Below are positions 6,947-12,907 of a stretch of 29,911 nt of DNA, one piece after another. Made by a program: the position numbers and the translations under genes. Location: IMG/VR virus record IMGVR_UViG_3300032954_000058, positions 1 through 29,911 of that record. One strand, written 5' to 3'. The number at the start of each line of letters is the position of its first letter. Positions within the stretch are counted from its first letter, which is position 1. This DNA is from a virus. The notes beneath the pieces are model-generated. The model saw only the letters and a program-made list of their open reading frames with translations. It did not search any database and had not been told where the DNA came from.

Positions 6947-7360
6947 ATGACCAAAGAAACACAAGAACTGATTAATCTCTTCAAGCAAGCCAGAGGCAAA
7001 ATCTACTACAAAAAGAACTGGACACAATACGTATTTGCCAGAGACAAAGATGGCAATACTATTGATGCAACTTCTCCGGCAGCAACATGCTGGTGTGCGT
7101 TGGGCGCACTTCAAGTTATAGCAGACAAAAATCGCCAATATTCCTTTGAAGAACTTCGGGATACGCTCTACGATTTGGCTCATATTTGCGGCGTTACAAA
7201 CGTAAATGATGCAAACAATCTCAATAAAGCCCACAAAGAAGTAATCCGAATCTTCAACCGGGCAATCAAAAATCTCACCCTTCGACTTGAGAGAGAGGAA
7301 CAGCTCTTCGATCTTGCAATCGCGCTTGCCGAAGAACAAGACGGAGAAAAGAATGTCTGA
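6947..7360 (+). CDS. DUF6197-like protein, copy 3 (137 aa)
   Basis: The third paralogue, closest to copy 1 in its N-terminus (ARGKIYYKKNWTQYVFARD versus ARGKIYRKKNWIQQVHARN). It has CWCALGAL and ends its domain with AHKEVIRIFNRAIKNLTL, followed by an acidic helical tail. The leader AATAGGAACAAACCA gives a clear Shine-Dalgarno. It overlaps the next gene by 8 bp. Three divergent copies within 2.4 kb argue for local duplication followed by long divergence. Confidence 0.7.
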   Translation: MTKETQELINLFKQARGKIYYKKNWTQYVFARDKDGNTIDATSPAATCWCALGALQVIADKNRQYSFEELRDTLYDLAHICGVTNVNDANNLNKAHKEVIRIFNRAIKNLTLRLEREEQLFDLAIALAEEQDGEKNV

Positions 7361-7574
7361 CGAAAAACAGAAACCAGATTTCATTGCCAACGACTTTGCG
7401 GCGATAAACAGAGCTTTGAAAGAATTAAAACCCGAGACTAAAGCCAAGAAACAACCCTGTCCTGTCTGCAATGACGCAGGCTGGGTAGAAGTCTATTACA
7501 GCGGCTATCCCGTTGCTGTAACATGCCCTGAATGTCAGGAATCAACAGAGTATTTCAGCCATGATGGAATTTAA
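7353..7574 (+). CDS. Zinc-ribbon-type small protein (73 aa)
   Basis: A 73-aa protein with two CxxC knuckles, CPVCNDAGW and CPEC, separated by a short aromatic hairpin, the layout of a DnaJ-like or rubredoxin-like zinc ribbon. The start at 7353 lies within the end of the previous gene (ACGGAGAAAAGAATG gives a GGAG Shine-Dalgarno). Its end overlaps the macro-domain gene by 14 bp, so the three genes form a translationally coupled run. Confidence 0.6.
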   Translation: MSDEKQKPDFIANDFAAINRALKELKPETKAKKQPCPVCNDAGWVEVYYSGYPVAVTCPECQESTEYFSHDGI

Positions 7575-8025
7575 ATCAGGAAACATCCTCCTAGACAAAA
7601 GCGATGCAATAGTAAATACGGTCAACTGTGAAGGGATTTGCGGCGCAGGTTTGGCGAAAGAATTTAAACTAATGTATGAGGACAATTTTAGGGCCTATGC
7701 TGAGTTCTGCCGACAAAACAGATTGCGGCCCGGAAAAATCTGTCTCTATATTATCGAAAATTCTGCCCTCTATCCACCGCGCGCGATCTTCAATCTCGCA
7801 ACCAAGGCCAATTGGCAACAGCCGAGCAAAATGCAATGGATAAAAGCTGGCATTGCCGAAATCCACCTATTTGTTTTGACGCTCAATTACAAGTCGGTGG
7901 CAATTCCCGCGCTTGGCTGCAATAACGGCGGGCTAGACTGGGACAAAGTAAAATTGCTCTTAATCCAGCAATTCAAATCTGTCCCTTATGCAGTGACTAT
8001 CTACAACCCTCTAACTCAGGACTAA
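7561..8025 (+). CDS. Macro-domain protein (TARG1/DarG-like ADP-ribose hydrolase)
   Basis: A full-length single macro domain of 154 aa. The N-terminus FKSGNILLDKSDAIVNTVNC leads into EGICGAGLAKEFK, the ADP-ribose-binding loop with an invariant Asn and Gly-rich turn, and the C-terminal half has VAIPALGCNNGGLDW, the second ligand loop. Among macro domains the GxGLAxEF pattern and GCNNGGLDW best match the ALC1-like group, which includes TARG1 and DarG and can remove ADP-ribose from proteins or DNA. A phage copy could reverse host ADP-ribosylation defences or recycle ADP-ribose derivatives, which is inference. Two adjacent ATG codons at 7561 and 7564 could both serve. Confidence 0.8.
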   Translation: MMEFKSGNILLDKSDAIVNTVNCEGICGAGLAKEFKLMYEDNFRAYAEFCRQNRLRPGKICLYIIENSALYPPRAIFNLATKANWQQPSKMQWIKAGIAEIHLFVLTLNYKSVAIPALGCNNGGLDWDKVKLLLIQQFKSVPYAVTIYNPLTQD

Positions 8026-8029
8026 TCTT

Positions 8030-8419
8030 ATGCGTGTCGATCGAATTAAAGAAACAGTTAAACTTCTCCGCAATGCTTCAAGCGTACTAAATAGGTTTGA
8101 CTATTCTTGCTGGGGAGAAAGAATCAATAGCTGTGATACTGTCGCTTGCGCTGGCGGGCTGATGACTCTTTATCCGCCATTTAATGCCGGAGGACTTTAT
8201 CATGGCTATGGAAGTTTTGTGCCAATGTATGACATAGAGGATCAAACTTTCCTTGGCGTTGTTGCCTTAGAGGTGTTTCTCGAACTTACGGAGGAACAAG
8301 CAACAACCGCTTTTTGCAGTCTTCACACACATTTGGGCAAATCCATAAGGGCTATAACGGCAGATGATGTTGCCGACTATCTTGAATCTCTTCTAGAGGA
8401 AGAAACCAATGAACATTGA
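8030..8419 (+). CDS. CxTxACAGG-motif phage protein, copy 1 (129 aa)
   Basis: The first of a tandem pair with the next gene, and related to the protein at 15716. It shares RIKETVKLLRNA at the N-terminus, SCDTVACAGGLMTLYPPF in the middle and ITADDVADYLESLLEEE at the end. This kind of phage protein (N-terminal helix, Cys motif C-x-T-x-x-C-A-x-G, C-terminal 'i...DVa..l') is common, but I know of no assigned function. It overlaps the next gene by 11 bp. Confidence 0.65.
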   Translation: MRVDRIKETVKLLRNASSVLNRFDYSCWGERINSCDTVACAGGLMTLYPPFNAGGLYHGYGSFVPMYDIEDQTFLGVVALEVFLELTEEQATTAFCSLHTHLGKSIRAITADDVADYLESLLEEETNEH

Positions 8420-8801
8420 ACGCATGGAAGAAACGATTAAACTTCTCCGAAATGCGAAACTGAAATTCGATTATTCCGAGTGGGGTTCAATTGAAAATTG
8501 TGGAACTACTGCTTGTGCCGGTGGGCTGATGACTTTGTATCCTCCTTTTCGGGCACAAGGACTTTATCACGACGAGCACAATTTACAGCCAAGATATAAA
8601 GACTCAGATGGTTTTATTTGGCGTGGGTCATTCGCGCTAGCAGTGTTTCTTGACATTGACGAAGAAGATGCAGAAAATGCCTTTATCAACCTTGATTGTA
8701 TGTTGGGCAAAAACTGTAATAAAATTACAGCAAACGATGTGGCAGATTTTCTGGAACTTCTTATAAAAGAAGAAGAGGAAAAGGAAAAAGCAAATGACTG
8801 A
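8409..8801 (+). CDS. CGTTACAGG-motif phage protein, copy 2 (130 aa)
   Basis: A tandem duplicate of the preceding gene: MNIERMEETIKLLRNAK, then NCGTTACAGGLMTLYPPF, a hydrophobic ALAVFLDIDEEDA segment and ITANDVADFLELL, followed by an acidic tail. The start is inside the previous gene (GAAACCAATG). The third paralogue at 15716 begins with nearly the same MNIERMEQ and has CGTTCCAIGWA, so copy 2 is the closer relative of it. Confidence 0.65.
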   Translation: MNIERMEETIKLLRNAKLKFDYSEWGSIENCGTTACAGGLMTLYPPFRAQGLYHDEHNLQPRYKDSDGFIWRGSFALAVFLDIDEEDAENAFINLDCMLGKNCNKITANDVADFLELLIKEEEEKEKAND

Positions 8802-9093
8802 GAAAAATCTAATTCCTGTTGAACTGGTAAGACAAATTAAAGACTCTTATTTTGCTTCTCATACAGTTTTTACGGGCTCACACATAGAACCGACAATCGA
8901 AAGCGTATGCTTGTATATGGGAGGTTATTTGGAAGAATATCTTTCCAGACGCTATACCTTTATGCCAAAGACTGAAACACCTGCACCCGAACCACCGGCC
9001 CCGAAAGTTGTCCAGATTGTTGCAATACCATCTGGCCAGATTTTTGGGCTTTTTGACAACGGCGATGTGAGATACGTTTTCCCGAAGGGATAA
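8794..9093 (+). CDS. Hypothetical phage protein with Pro-rich linker (99 aa)
   Basis: Two parts: an N-terminal helical region of about 55 residues, and a C-terminal VVQIVAIPSGQIFGLFDNGDVRYVF joined by a Pro-rich linker (PAPEPPAPK). The C-terminal part resembles a single beta-propeller-like blade or hairpin ('dG.i.aLf.nG.v'), a frequent phage tail-end motif of unknown role. It overlaps the previous gene by 8 bp. Confidence 0.55.
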   Translation: MTEKNLIPVELVRQIKDSYFASHTVFTGSHIEPTIESVCLYMGGYLEEYLSRRYTFMPKTETPAPEPPAPKVVQIVAIPSGQIFGLFDNGDVRYVFPKG

Positions 9094-9097
9094 AACA

Positions 9098-9319
9098 ATG
9101 AATCAGGAAAAACACTCTGCATTTAAGCGTTTGGCCGCCGGGCGGGTGCAGGATATAAAGGATAAGTTTCGCCTGCTCTCGAACCTGGCCTCAAACAATT
9201 ACGAAATGACAGAATCAGAGGTTGAGCAAATATTCAACGACTTAACTCAGCGTCTCGCGCTGGTGCGCAAAGACTTCGATAAACGACTTGCTGTACTTTC
9301 GACGAAGGAAAAAAGCTAA
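9098..9319 (+). CDS. Conserved small phage protein, LLSNLASNNYEMTE type (73 aa)
   Basis: A helical 73-aa protein: FKRLAAGRVQDIKDKFRLLSNLASNNYEMT followed by a helix EVEQIFNDLTQRLALV. The 'R......lrlLsNLa...nYe.t...v..IF..L' pattern is familiar from very widespread small phage proteins of unknown function. It follows the previous stop by 4 bp and shares the A of its TAA with the next ATG. Confidence 0.6.
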   Translation: MNQEKHSAFKRLAAGRVQDIKDKFRLLSNLASNNYEMTESEVEQIFNDLTQRLALVRKDFDKRLAVLSTKEKS

Positions 9320-9660
9320 TGAGAAAAACCTTGAATATTACTCCGCAACAGCAGCAGGAAGTACATGCTATACTCTGCGATTTGAGGGATAAGACTTTTC
9401 ATCTTATTTATGATGCAGGTGCTGAACTTATTCCCTACGGGATTGAACCATCTTCTGCACTCATAAATCTTGTTGCTGGCCTTGGTGTTTATGCTAAGGG
9501 CTATTACGATAAACAGGAAGAAGGTTCGGCAATGAAGGAATTGCTTTTGGCCTCTTTGCGCGCCGCGCTTATGGGTCATGATGAACCAATTGACGAAGAT
9601 GGCGGAAAGTTTAAGGCGGCGAATCTACAGCCTATAATCTTTTCTGTGCGTAAAGAATAA
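9319..9660 (+). CDS. Hypothetical phage protein (113 aa)
   Basis: Not recognised. A 113-aa mostly helical protein (QQQQEVHAILCDLRDKTF near the N-terminus, ALINLVAGLGVYAKGYYD in the middle, a helix MKELLLASLRAALMG late). It starts at the stop of the previous gene (TAATG). No motif that would suggest an activity. Confidence 0.55.
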   Translation: MRKTLNITPQQQQEVHAILCDLRDKTFHLIYDAGAELIPYGIEPSSALINLVAGLGVYAKGYYDKQEEGSAMKELLLASLRAALMGHDEPIDEDGGKFKAANLQPIIFSVRKE

Positions 9661-9752
9661 ACTTTTGCCAGTTTGCGGCCTCGGAGGGACTGGCCCTGTT
9701 GGGTAATCTCTCCCTGTGCCTGTGGTGTTTTTGAAAGCGAAAGTCAAATCCA
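9661..9752. other. Short non-coding spacer with recurring CTCCCTGTGCCTGTG motif
   Basis: No gene. It contains TCTCCCTGTGCCTGTG near 9706-9721. A near copy (TCTCCCTGTGTCTGTG) lies in the spacer before 26182, and its reverse complement (CACAGGCACAGGGA) lies in the spacer near 6773. A weak inverted repeat CCAGT...ACTGG is also present; nothing looks like a terminator. Confidence 0.4.
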
Positions 9753-10121
9753 ATGTCTAATTACAAGAGCAATGTTTTTGTAGGTCAAACCACTGTAGCT
9801 GCTCATTGGGCAATAGGCTACAATGACATTAGAGACAGACTTTATCCCAATTCCTTTAGGCCAGAATATGAGAACTGGGATCAAACAGCACAGATGGACT
9901 ATGAGATCGGCCGGTTGCAGGCGATACTAATCGAATCTTATGGCAAGAGAATTCCATTTCTGCCAATCGACTGTATCACCGGCAAAGGATTAGTACCAAT
10001 CGAATTTAATACTACAATGTATGAAATCGGTCTACCCGTTGGCGAAGTTGTAAGCATTGTTTGTCCAAACTACAGAAGCCATTTGCCATTTGAAAAAGAA
10101 GAAAAAGAATCCAGGAGCTAA
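9753..10121 (+). CDS. Hypothetical phage protein (122 aa)
   Basis: Not recognised. A 122-aa protein with several aromatic residues (WAIGYNDIRDRLYP, YENWDQTAQMDYEIGRLQA) and a hydrophobic C-terminal strand region (GEVVSIVCPNYR). The segment WDQTAQMDYEIGRL looks like a helix. No catalytic pattern. Confidence 0.55.
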   Translation: MSNYKSNVFVGQTTVAAHWAIGYNDIRDRLYPNSFRPEYENWDQTAQMDYEIGRLQAILIESYGKRIPFLPIDCITGKGLVPIEFNTTMYEIGLPVGEVVSIVCPNYRSHLPFEKEEKESRS

Positions 10122-10125
10122 TGCC

Positions 10126-10413
10126 ATGACCAAACTATATCGCGCCAGCTACAGACATTTAATCACAGGACAATACTTTGATTCAGAGGCATACTTTGAA
10201 TCTGATTCTGATGCAAGAACTGGTGCTTTAACTAAATCACAGTTTCCATATGTTATTTCTCGTCTATCAATCATCGACTACAATTCAAATCCTCCGGTTT
10301 TGCTCGATGTTCCTTTAAGTGAAGATGCAAAATCTCTGCCTGATATAACCATTACTGAAAGAGAAATTCCAAACCCAAATTGCCCCACCACCAAGGGCAA
10401 AGATTTTAAGTAA
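10126..10413 (+). CDS. Hypothetical phage protein (95 aa)
   Basis: The ATG at 10126 follows CAGGAGCTAATGCC, an excellent AGGAG Shine-Dalgarno, so I prefer it to the upstream in-frame ATG at 10057, which lies inside the previous gene. The 95-aa product begins MTKLYRASYRHLITGQYF and contains an acidic SDSDARTGALTK segment. Not recognised. Confidence 0.6.
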   Translation: MTKLYRASYRHLITGQYFDSEAYFESDSDARTGALTKSQFPYVISRLSIIDYNSNPPVLLDVPLSEDAKSLPDITITEREIPNPNCPTTKGKDFK

Positions 10414-10423
10414 GGACAAAGAT

Positions 10424-10759
10424 ATGGCCATTACACAAGAGCGAATGGAAGCAATCCTAGACGCGGTAAAAGAGTACGAAGAACTGTTCTCGACGCTGGA
10501 GACATTTCATAAGAAAATTCTTCGAGGCAATCTCACAGAAGATGCAGGACTGCATTTGATCTTGAATTTTATTCAGGATTCAAGAATATCTGCCACATCT
10601 ATTGCCGCAGTTGCAGCCGAAAGGGAAAGGCTAAAAATTCATGGCGTGAAAAATGCCTATGCAAGAAGGTGGAGGAAGAAGCAGAAAAATCCCCTGAATC
10701 TTGACGAAGCACTTGGTGAAAAGATGGCAGAAGATTTTAATCCGGCAGATGATTTTTAA
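10424..10759 (+). CDS. Hypothetical helical phage protein (111 aa)
   Basis: A 111-aa helical protein with a basic C-terminal region (SIAAVAAERERLKIHGVKNAYARRWRKKQ, in which the last ten residues are strongly basic) and an acidic tail ending in FNPADDF. The basic stretch could bind nucleic acid. Leader TAAGGACAAAGAT gives a Shine-Dalgarno. Family not recognised. Confidence 0.55.
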   Translation: MAITQERMEAILDAVKEYEELFSTLETFHKKILRGNLTEDAGLHLILNFIQDSRISATSIAAVAAERERLKIHGVKNAYARRWRKKQKNPLNLDEALGEKMAEDFNPADDF

Positions 10760-10799
10760 AGAAAAGAAAGAAAAGAAGGGAATTGTTGCAACTGAGAAT

Positions 10800-10925
10800 T
10801 TTCGCAGGCAAGGATCGTGCCAGGGAGCTATGCGCCGGGTGCATATCATATATGCAGATAAAAGGATGGCTCACCCGGCCTTACCCCGTTAAGGTACATA
10901 CCTCGGCCAGGGAACCTCTGCGTCC
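10800..10925 (+). other. Structured non-coding region, candidate RNA element
   Basis: This lies in a 265-bp gene-free gap. A long hairpin has an outer stem GCCGGGTG (10834-10841) / CACCCGGC (10872-10879), with an inner perfect TGCATAT-CAT-ATATGCA (10840-10856). A smaller GGCA/TGCC hairpin precedes it (10807-10821), and GGTACATACC and a near-duplicate CTCTGCGTCCG follow. The GC-rich character differs from the surrounding AT-rich DNA. It could be a leader RNA or small RNA; I do not recognise a riboswitch class. The rest of the gap (10760-11024) shows nothing else. Confidence 0.4.
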
Positions 10926-11024
10926 GCCTCTGCGTCCGCCCCTGTGGCTTATCCTTTCCCTTTAAACTAATGTTCAATTAGTTAGCGCATAAAAATCACA
11001 ACCCTCTAATAAGGACTAAATCCA

Positions 11025-11435
11025 ATGTCTGAAAATTCTGTTTCTAATGTCAAAACTTTTCCTATCGTTGGTAGCTATTATAGGCCGCCTGCGAAACTGA
11101 TTCTGGAGCATTTGGCGATCGACACGCCGATGTATTTGGAAGCAGAGCCGACAAATCCCTACGACGTTAATGCCATTGCGGTGTATCTCGAATCGAAAGA
11201 TATTCCAGAAGCTACGCTCAAGGCTCTTGAGCCGCTTCTGCCCGCTTGTGGTCACAGTCTCGAATCACTGGAAGATATGAAGACAATTCATCTTGGATAT
11301 ATTCCGAAGGAATTGGCGAAAATTCTACGGGGCCGGGATTTCCATTCAGCAGATGGAACATTTACTACAAGTTCTTCTGGCGCACCTCAGATCAAATTTA
11401 TTGATCCGTCGAAGCCGATGCCGCAAGATGCGTGA
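11025..11435 (+). CDS. HIRAN-domain protein (136 aa)
   Basis: The pattern of a HIRAN domain is clear: FPIVGSYYRPPAKLILEHL at the start, then LEAEPTNPYDVNAIAVYLE (the EP-x-NPYDxNAIxV signature), then HLGYIPKELAKIL. HIRAN domains recognise DNA ends or unusual DNA and are often fused to helicases or nucleases; here the domain stands alone, as in several phages. It likely acts on phage or host DNA during replication or repair, though the partner is unknown. Leader AAGGACTAAATCCA gives the Shine-Dalgarno. It overlaps the next gene by 8 bp. Confidence 0.8.
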   Translation: MSENSVSNVKTFPIVGSYYRPPAKLILEHLAIDTPMYLEAEPTNPYDVNAIAVYLESKDIPEATLKALEPLLPACGHSLESLEDMKTIHLGYIPKELAKILRGRDFHSADGTFTTSSSGAPQIKFIDPSKPMPQDA

Positions 11436-11691
11436 CACAGAATTTTCAGATGAAGAACTTTATCATCTGGCAGGAATAATTCACGAAACACGAATGACCG
11501 AATGTTATGGCAACTGGAGTTCGTGTTATAGGACGATTTGGCCAAGCTCTTTTAAAGAGTTTAGAGCGCAGCAGCAGGCCGGGCAATCATGGATAGATAT
11601 AGCAATGGCGCAGGCTAGGGCCGTTGCGAAATTTATGCAGCCACCTTTTGAAGGGAAAGTCAAACCCTTCCAGGGACGAAAAATTCTTTAA
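11428..11691 (+). CDS. Hypothetical phage protein (87 aa)
   Basis: The start at 11428 lies in the last codons of the HIRAN gene (ATGCGTGA overlap). The product is a helical 87-aa protein with many Trp and Tyr (ECYGNWSSCYRTIWPSSF) and a C-terminal SWIDIAMAQARAVAKFM helix. I do not recognise it. Coupling to the HIRAN gene suggests a shared function. Confidence 0.55.
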   Translation: MRDTEFSDEELYHLAGIIHETRMTECYGNWSSCYRTIWPSSFKEFRAQQQAGQSWIDIAMAQARAVAKFMQPPFEGKVKPFQGRKIL

Positions 11692-11717
11692 TCTCAATCT
11701 CAAATCAGGACTCAATC

Positions 11718-11948
11718 ATGCCTTCTGGCGATCACAAACACGGGCGGAATAAAGAGCATTGCAAAGCGTATCGTGGGCGCAAACAACGGGAGAAGAACAA
11801 ACTTCTTCGCCTTAAGCGCCATCTGAAGTATCAGGGTTTTAACTCTGTTACCGATTCGCCAAAAGAGGTTCAAATCGCTTGGAAGAAGTTGGAGAGTTGT
11901 TTTTCTCCAGGTGAGTTCAAAAATCTGATCTCTGGAAAGAATAAGTAA
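11718..11948 (+). CDS. Highly basic small protein (76 aa)
   Basis: A strongly basic 76-aa protein (HKHGRNKEHC at the start, then AYRGRKQREKNKLLRLKRHLK), reminiscent of a ribosomal-protein-like or nucleic-acid-binding peptide, but no family is recognisable. Leader CAGGACTCAATC. A CGCCG-CTTG-CGGCG hairpin follows right after its stop (11953-11966). Confidence 0.5.
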   Translation: MPSGDHKHGRNKEHCKAYRGRKQREKNKLLRLKRHLKYQGFNSVTDSPKEVQIAWKKLESCFSPGEFKNLISGKNK

Positions 11949-12090
11949 TTCACGCCGCTTGCGGCGGTGAGAAGCAGGTTTGTGAAACTATAGCAAGTCT
12001 GCGATATTAGCAAAGATACTGTTTTCGATTTAAACTTCCAGCAACTTTAAGCTTCGCTTTTTAGCTTCACAGTTTCGCCGTGGCAGGCGA

Positions 12091-12161
12091 TCTTGAGTAG
12101 CGTAGAGTTCGGTTACTTCTCAGCATGTAAGCAAAACCGGACTCGATTTGATCTCTCAGGA
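12091..12161 (+). ncRNA. Y RNA-like element 1 (no tRNA module)
   Basis: Stem 1 is TCTTGAG (12091-12097) / CTCAGGA (12155-12161), with one G-U. Inside it come the conserved 5' strand TAGCGTAGA, stem 2 (GAGTTCGGTT / AACCGGACTC, 10 bp with one G-U) and the conserved 3' strand CGATTTGATCT. Elements 2, 3 and 4 share this layout, and all four lie upstream of a Ro60 homologue. Ro proteins bind Y RNAs at an end-closing helix with conserved internal-loop bases, so I read these as Y RNAs. Promoter and ends are not visible with confidence. Confidence 0.6.
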
Positions 12162-12169
12162 CTTTGTTT

Positions 12170-12352
12170 TGGTGGATAGCGTTAGAGACGGGTACTTCGT
12201 GTATGGGTTCGAGTCCCATACAAATTTGATGCGAGATTAAGTCAAAGGCGATAAAAAGTCTATTGAACTTGAAATCAAATCTTGTTTGTTCGCCTAATTG
12301 GTAGGGCAAAAGTGGGCCGAAAGGCACACCGTCTTTGTTTTAACTTCCACTA
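12170..12352 (+). ncRNA. Y RNA-like element 2 with permuted tRNA-like module
   Basis: Stem 1 is TGGTGGA (12170-12176) / TCCACTA (12346-12352). Next come TAGCGTTAG and stem 2 AGACGG (12186-12191) / CCGTCT (12329-12334). Inside is a tRNA-like module in permuted order: a canonical T-arm ATGGG-TTCGAGT-CCCAT (12203-12219), an acceptor-like stem ATTTGAT (12224-12230) / ATCAAAT (12274-12280), then a D-arm GCC-TAATTGGTAG-GGC (12292-12307) and a GAAA-capped hairpin. The T-arm precedes the D-arm, so the module opens at the anticodon position, as in bacterial YrlA-type Y RNAs. Confidence 0.7.
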
Positions 12353-12365
12353 CCCAATGGAATAG

Positions 12366-12635
12366 ATGATGACCAGAAACGAAGAAATTGCTAAAGTATT
12401 GCGCGCCGCAGCCGAAGGATATTTGGCGCCATACCAGCCGGTAATGCCGCAAGGATGCAATGGCGGAAGTACAATGTTTAGTGGTGGCGGAGGTGGTGGT
12501 TTTGCCTATATCTCTTACAGCGAAAAAGACTATAATGAAGCAAAATGTGTAGCCAGTGCCTTCAATGCCATTGCAAGAGTGTATGAGGCATTAGCTATGG
12601 CCGAAAAAGAAGAAAGCAAAACAAAAACACTATAA
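12366..12635 (+). CDS. Hypothetical protein with poly-Gly stretch (89 aa)
   Basis: An 89-aa protein between the two pairs of Y RNA-like elements. It has a helical N-terminus (NEEIAKVLRAAAEGYL), a glycine run (GGGGGG around residue 40) followed by FAYISYSEKDYN, and a helical C-terminus (ASAFNAIARVYEALAMAEKEE). No family recognised. Two ATG codons (12366 and 12369) could start it. Its position inside the Y-RNA/Ro locus is the only hint of function. Confidence 0.55.
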   Translation: MMTRNEEIAKVLRAAAEGYLAPYQPVMPQGCNGGSTMFSGGGGGGFAYISYSEKDYNEAKCVASAFNAIARVYEALAMAEKEESKTKTL

Positions 12636-12636
12636 A

Positions 12637-12768
12637 GTGATAGATAGCGTAGGATAGAGTTACTTCATTGCTAATGATGTGGCAAAGGTTCGAATCCTTT
12701 AACTGTCGCAAGCCAGTTTGGTGTAATGGTAGCACACAAAATAACTCTGCCGCTTGATCTTCTATCAC
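12637..12768 (+). ncRNA. Y RNA-like element 3 with permuted tRNA-like module
   Basis: Stem 1 is perfect: GTGATAGA (12637-12644) / TCTATCAC (12761-12768). Next is TAGCGTAGG, then stem 2 AGAGTTA (12656-12662) / TAACTCT (12742-12748), with 3' loop CTTGATCT. Within stem 2, in order: a small hairpin TCATT-GCT-AATGA, a canonical T-arm AAAGG-TTCGAAT-CCTTT (12684-12700), an acceptor-like hairpin AACTG (12701-12705) / CAGTT (12714-12718), and a textbook D-arm GTGTAATGGTAGCAC (12721-12735). That is exactly a tRNA opened at the anticodon stem. It starts 2 bp after the previous gene. Confidence 0.75.
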
Positions 12769-12783
12769 CCGTGCCGCAGACAA

Positions 12784-12801
12784 TCTCCGCAGGCGCGGAG
12801 A
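12784..12801 (+). other. Perfect hairpin between Y RNA-like elements
   Basis: TCTCCGC (12784-12790), loop AGGC, GCGGAGA (12795-12801). It lies between elements 3 and 4. The following GTTAAATTT is only weakly T-rich, so it could be a poor terminator or a processing signal. Confidence 0.45.
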
Positions 12802-12809
12802 GTTAAATT

Positions 12810-12877
12810 TGCCAGATAGCGTTAGATACGGTTACTTCTTATGGAGAATCAGTCCGTGTCGATTTGATCTTCTGGCA
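12810..12877 (+). ncRNA. Y RNA-like element 4 (minimal, no tRNA module)
   Basis: Stem 1 is TGCCAGA (12810-12816) / TCTGGCA (12871-12877). The 5' loop TAGCGTTA, stem 2 GATACGG / CCGTGTC (7 bp, one G-U) with a short apical hairpin, and the 3' loop CGATTTGATCT complete the element. At about 68 nt it is the minimal Ro-binding form, without a tRNA-like insert. It ends 30 bp before the Ro60 gene, so it may lie in that gene's leader. Confidence 0.65.
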
Positions 12878-12907
12878 GATTTAAATCTTAAATAAAGCAG
12901 GAAAACC

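Noticed and set aside
11990-12055. A fifth Y RNA-like element (TAGCAAAGATACTG ... CGATTTAAACTTC)
   Set aside because: It resembles the conserved loops, but I could not find a matching closing stem, so it may be a remnant or chance similarity.
12200-12740. Ordinary tRNA genes
   Set aside because: T-arms and D-arms are canonical, but the order is T-arm before D-arm, with no anticodon loop and no open acceptor end. They fit permuted modules inside Y RNA-like elements.
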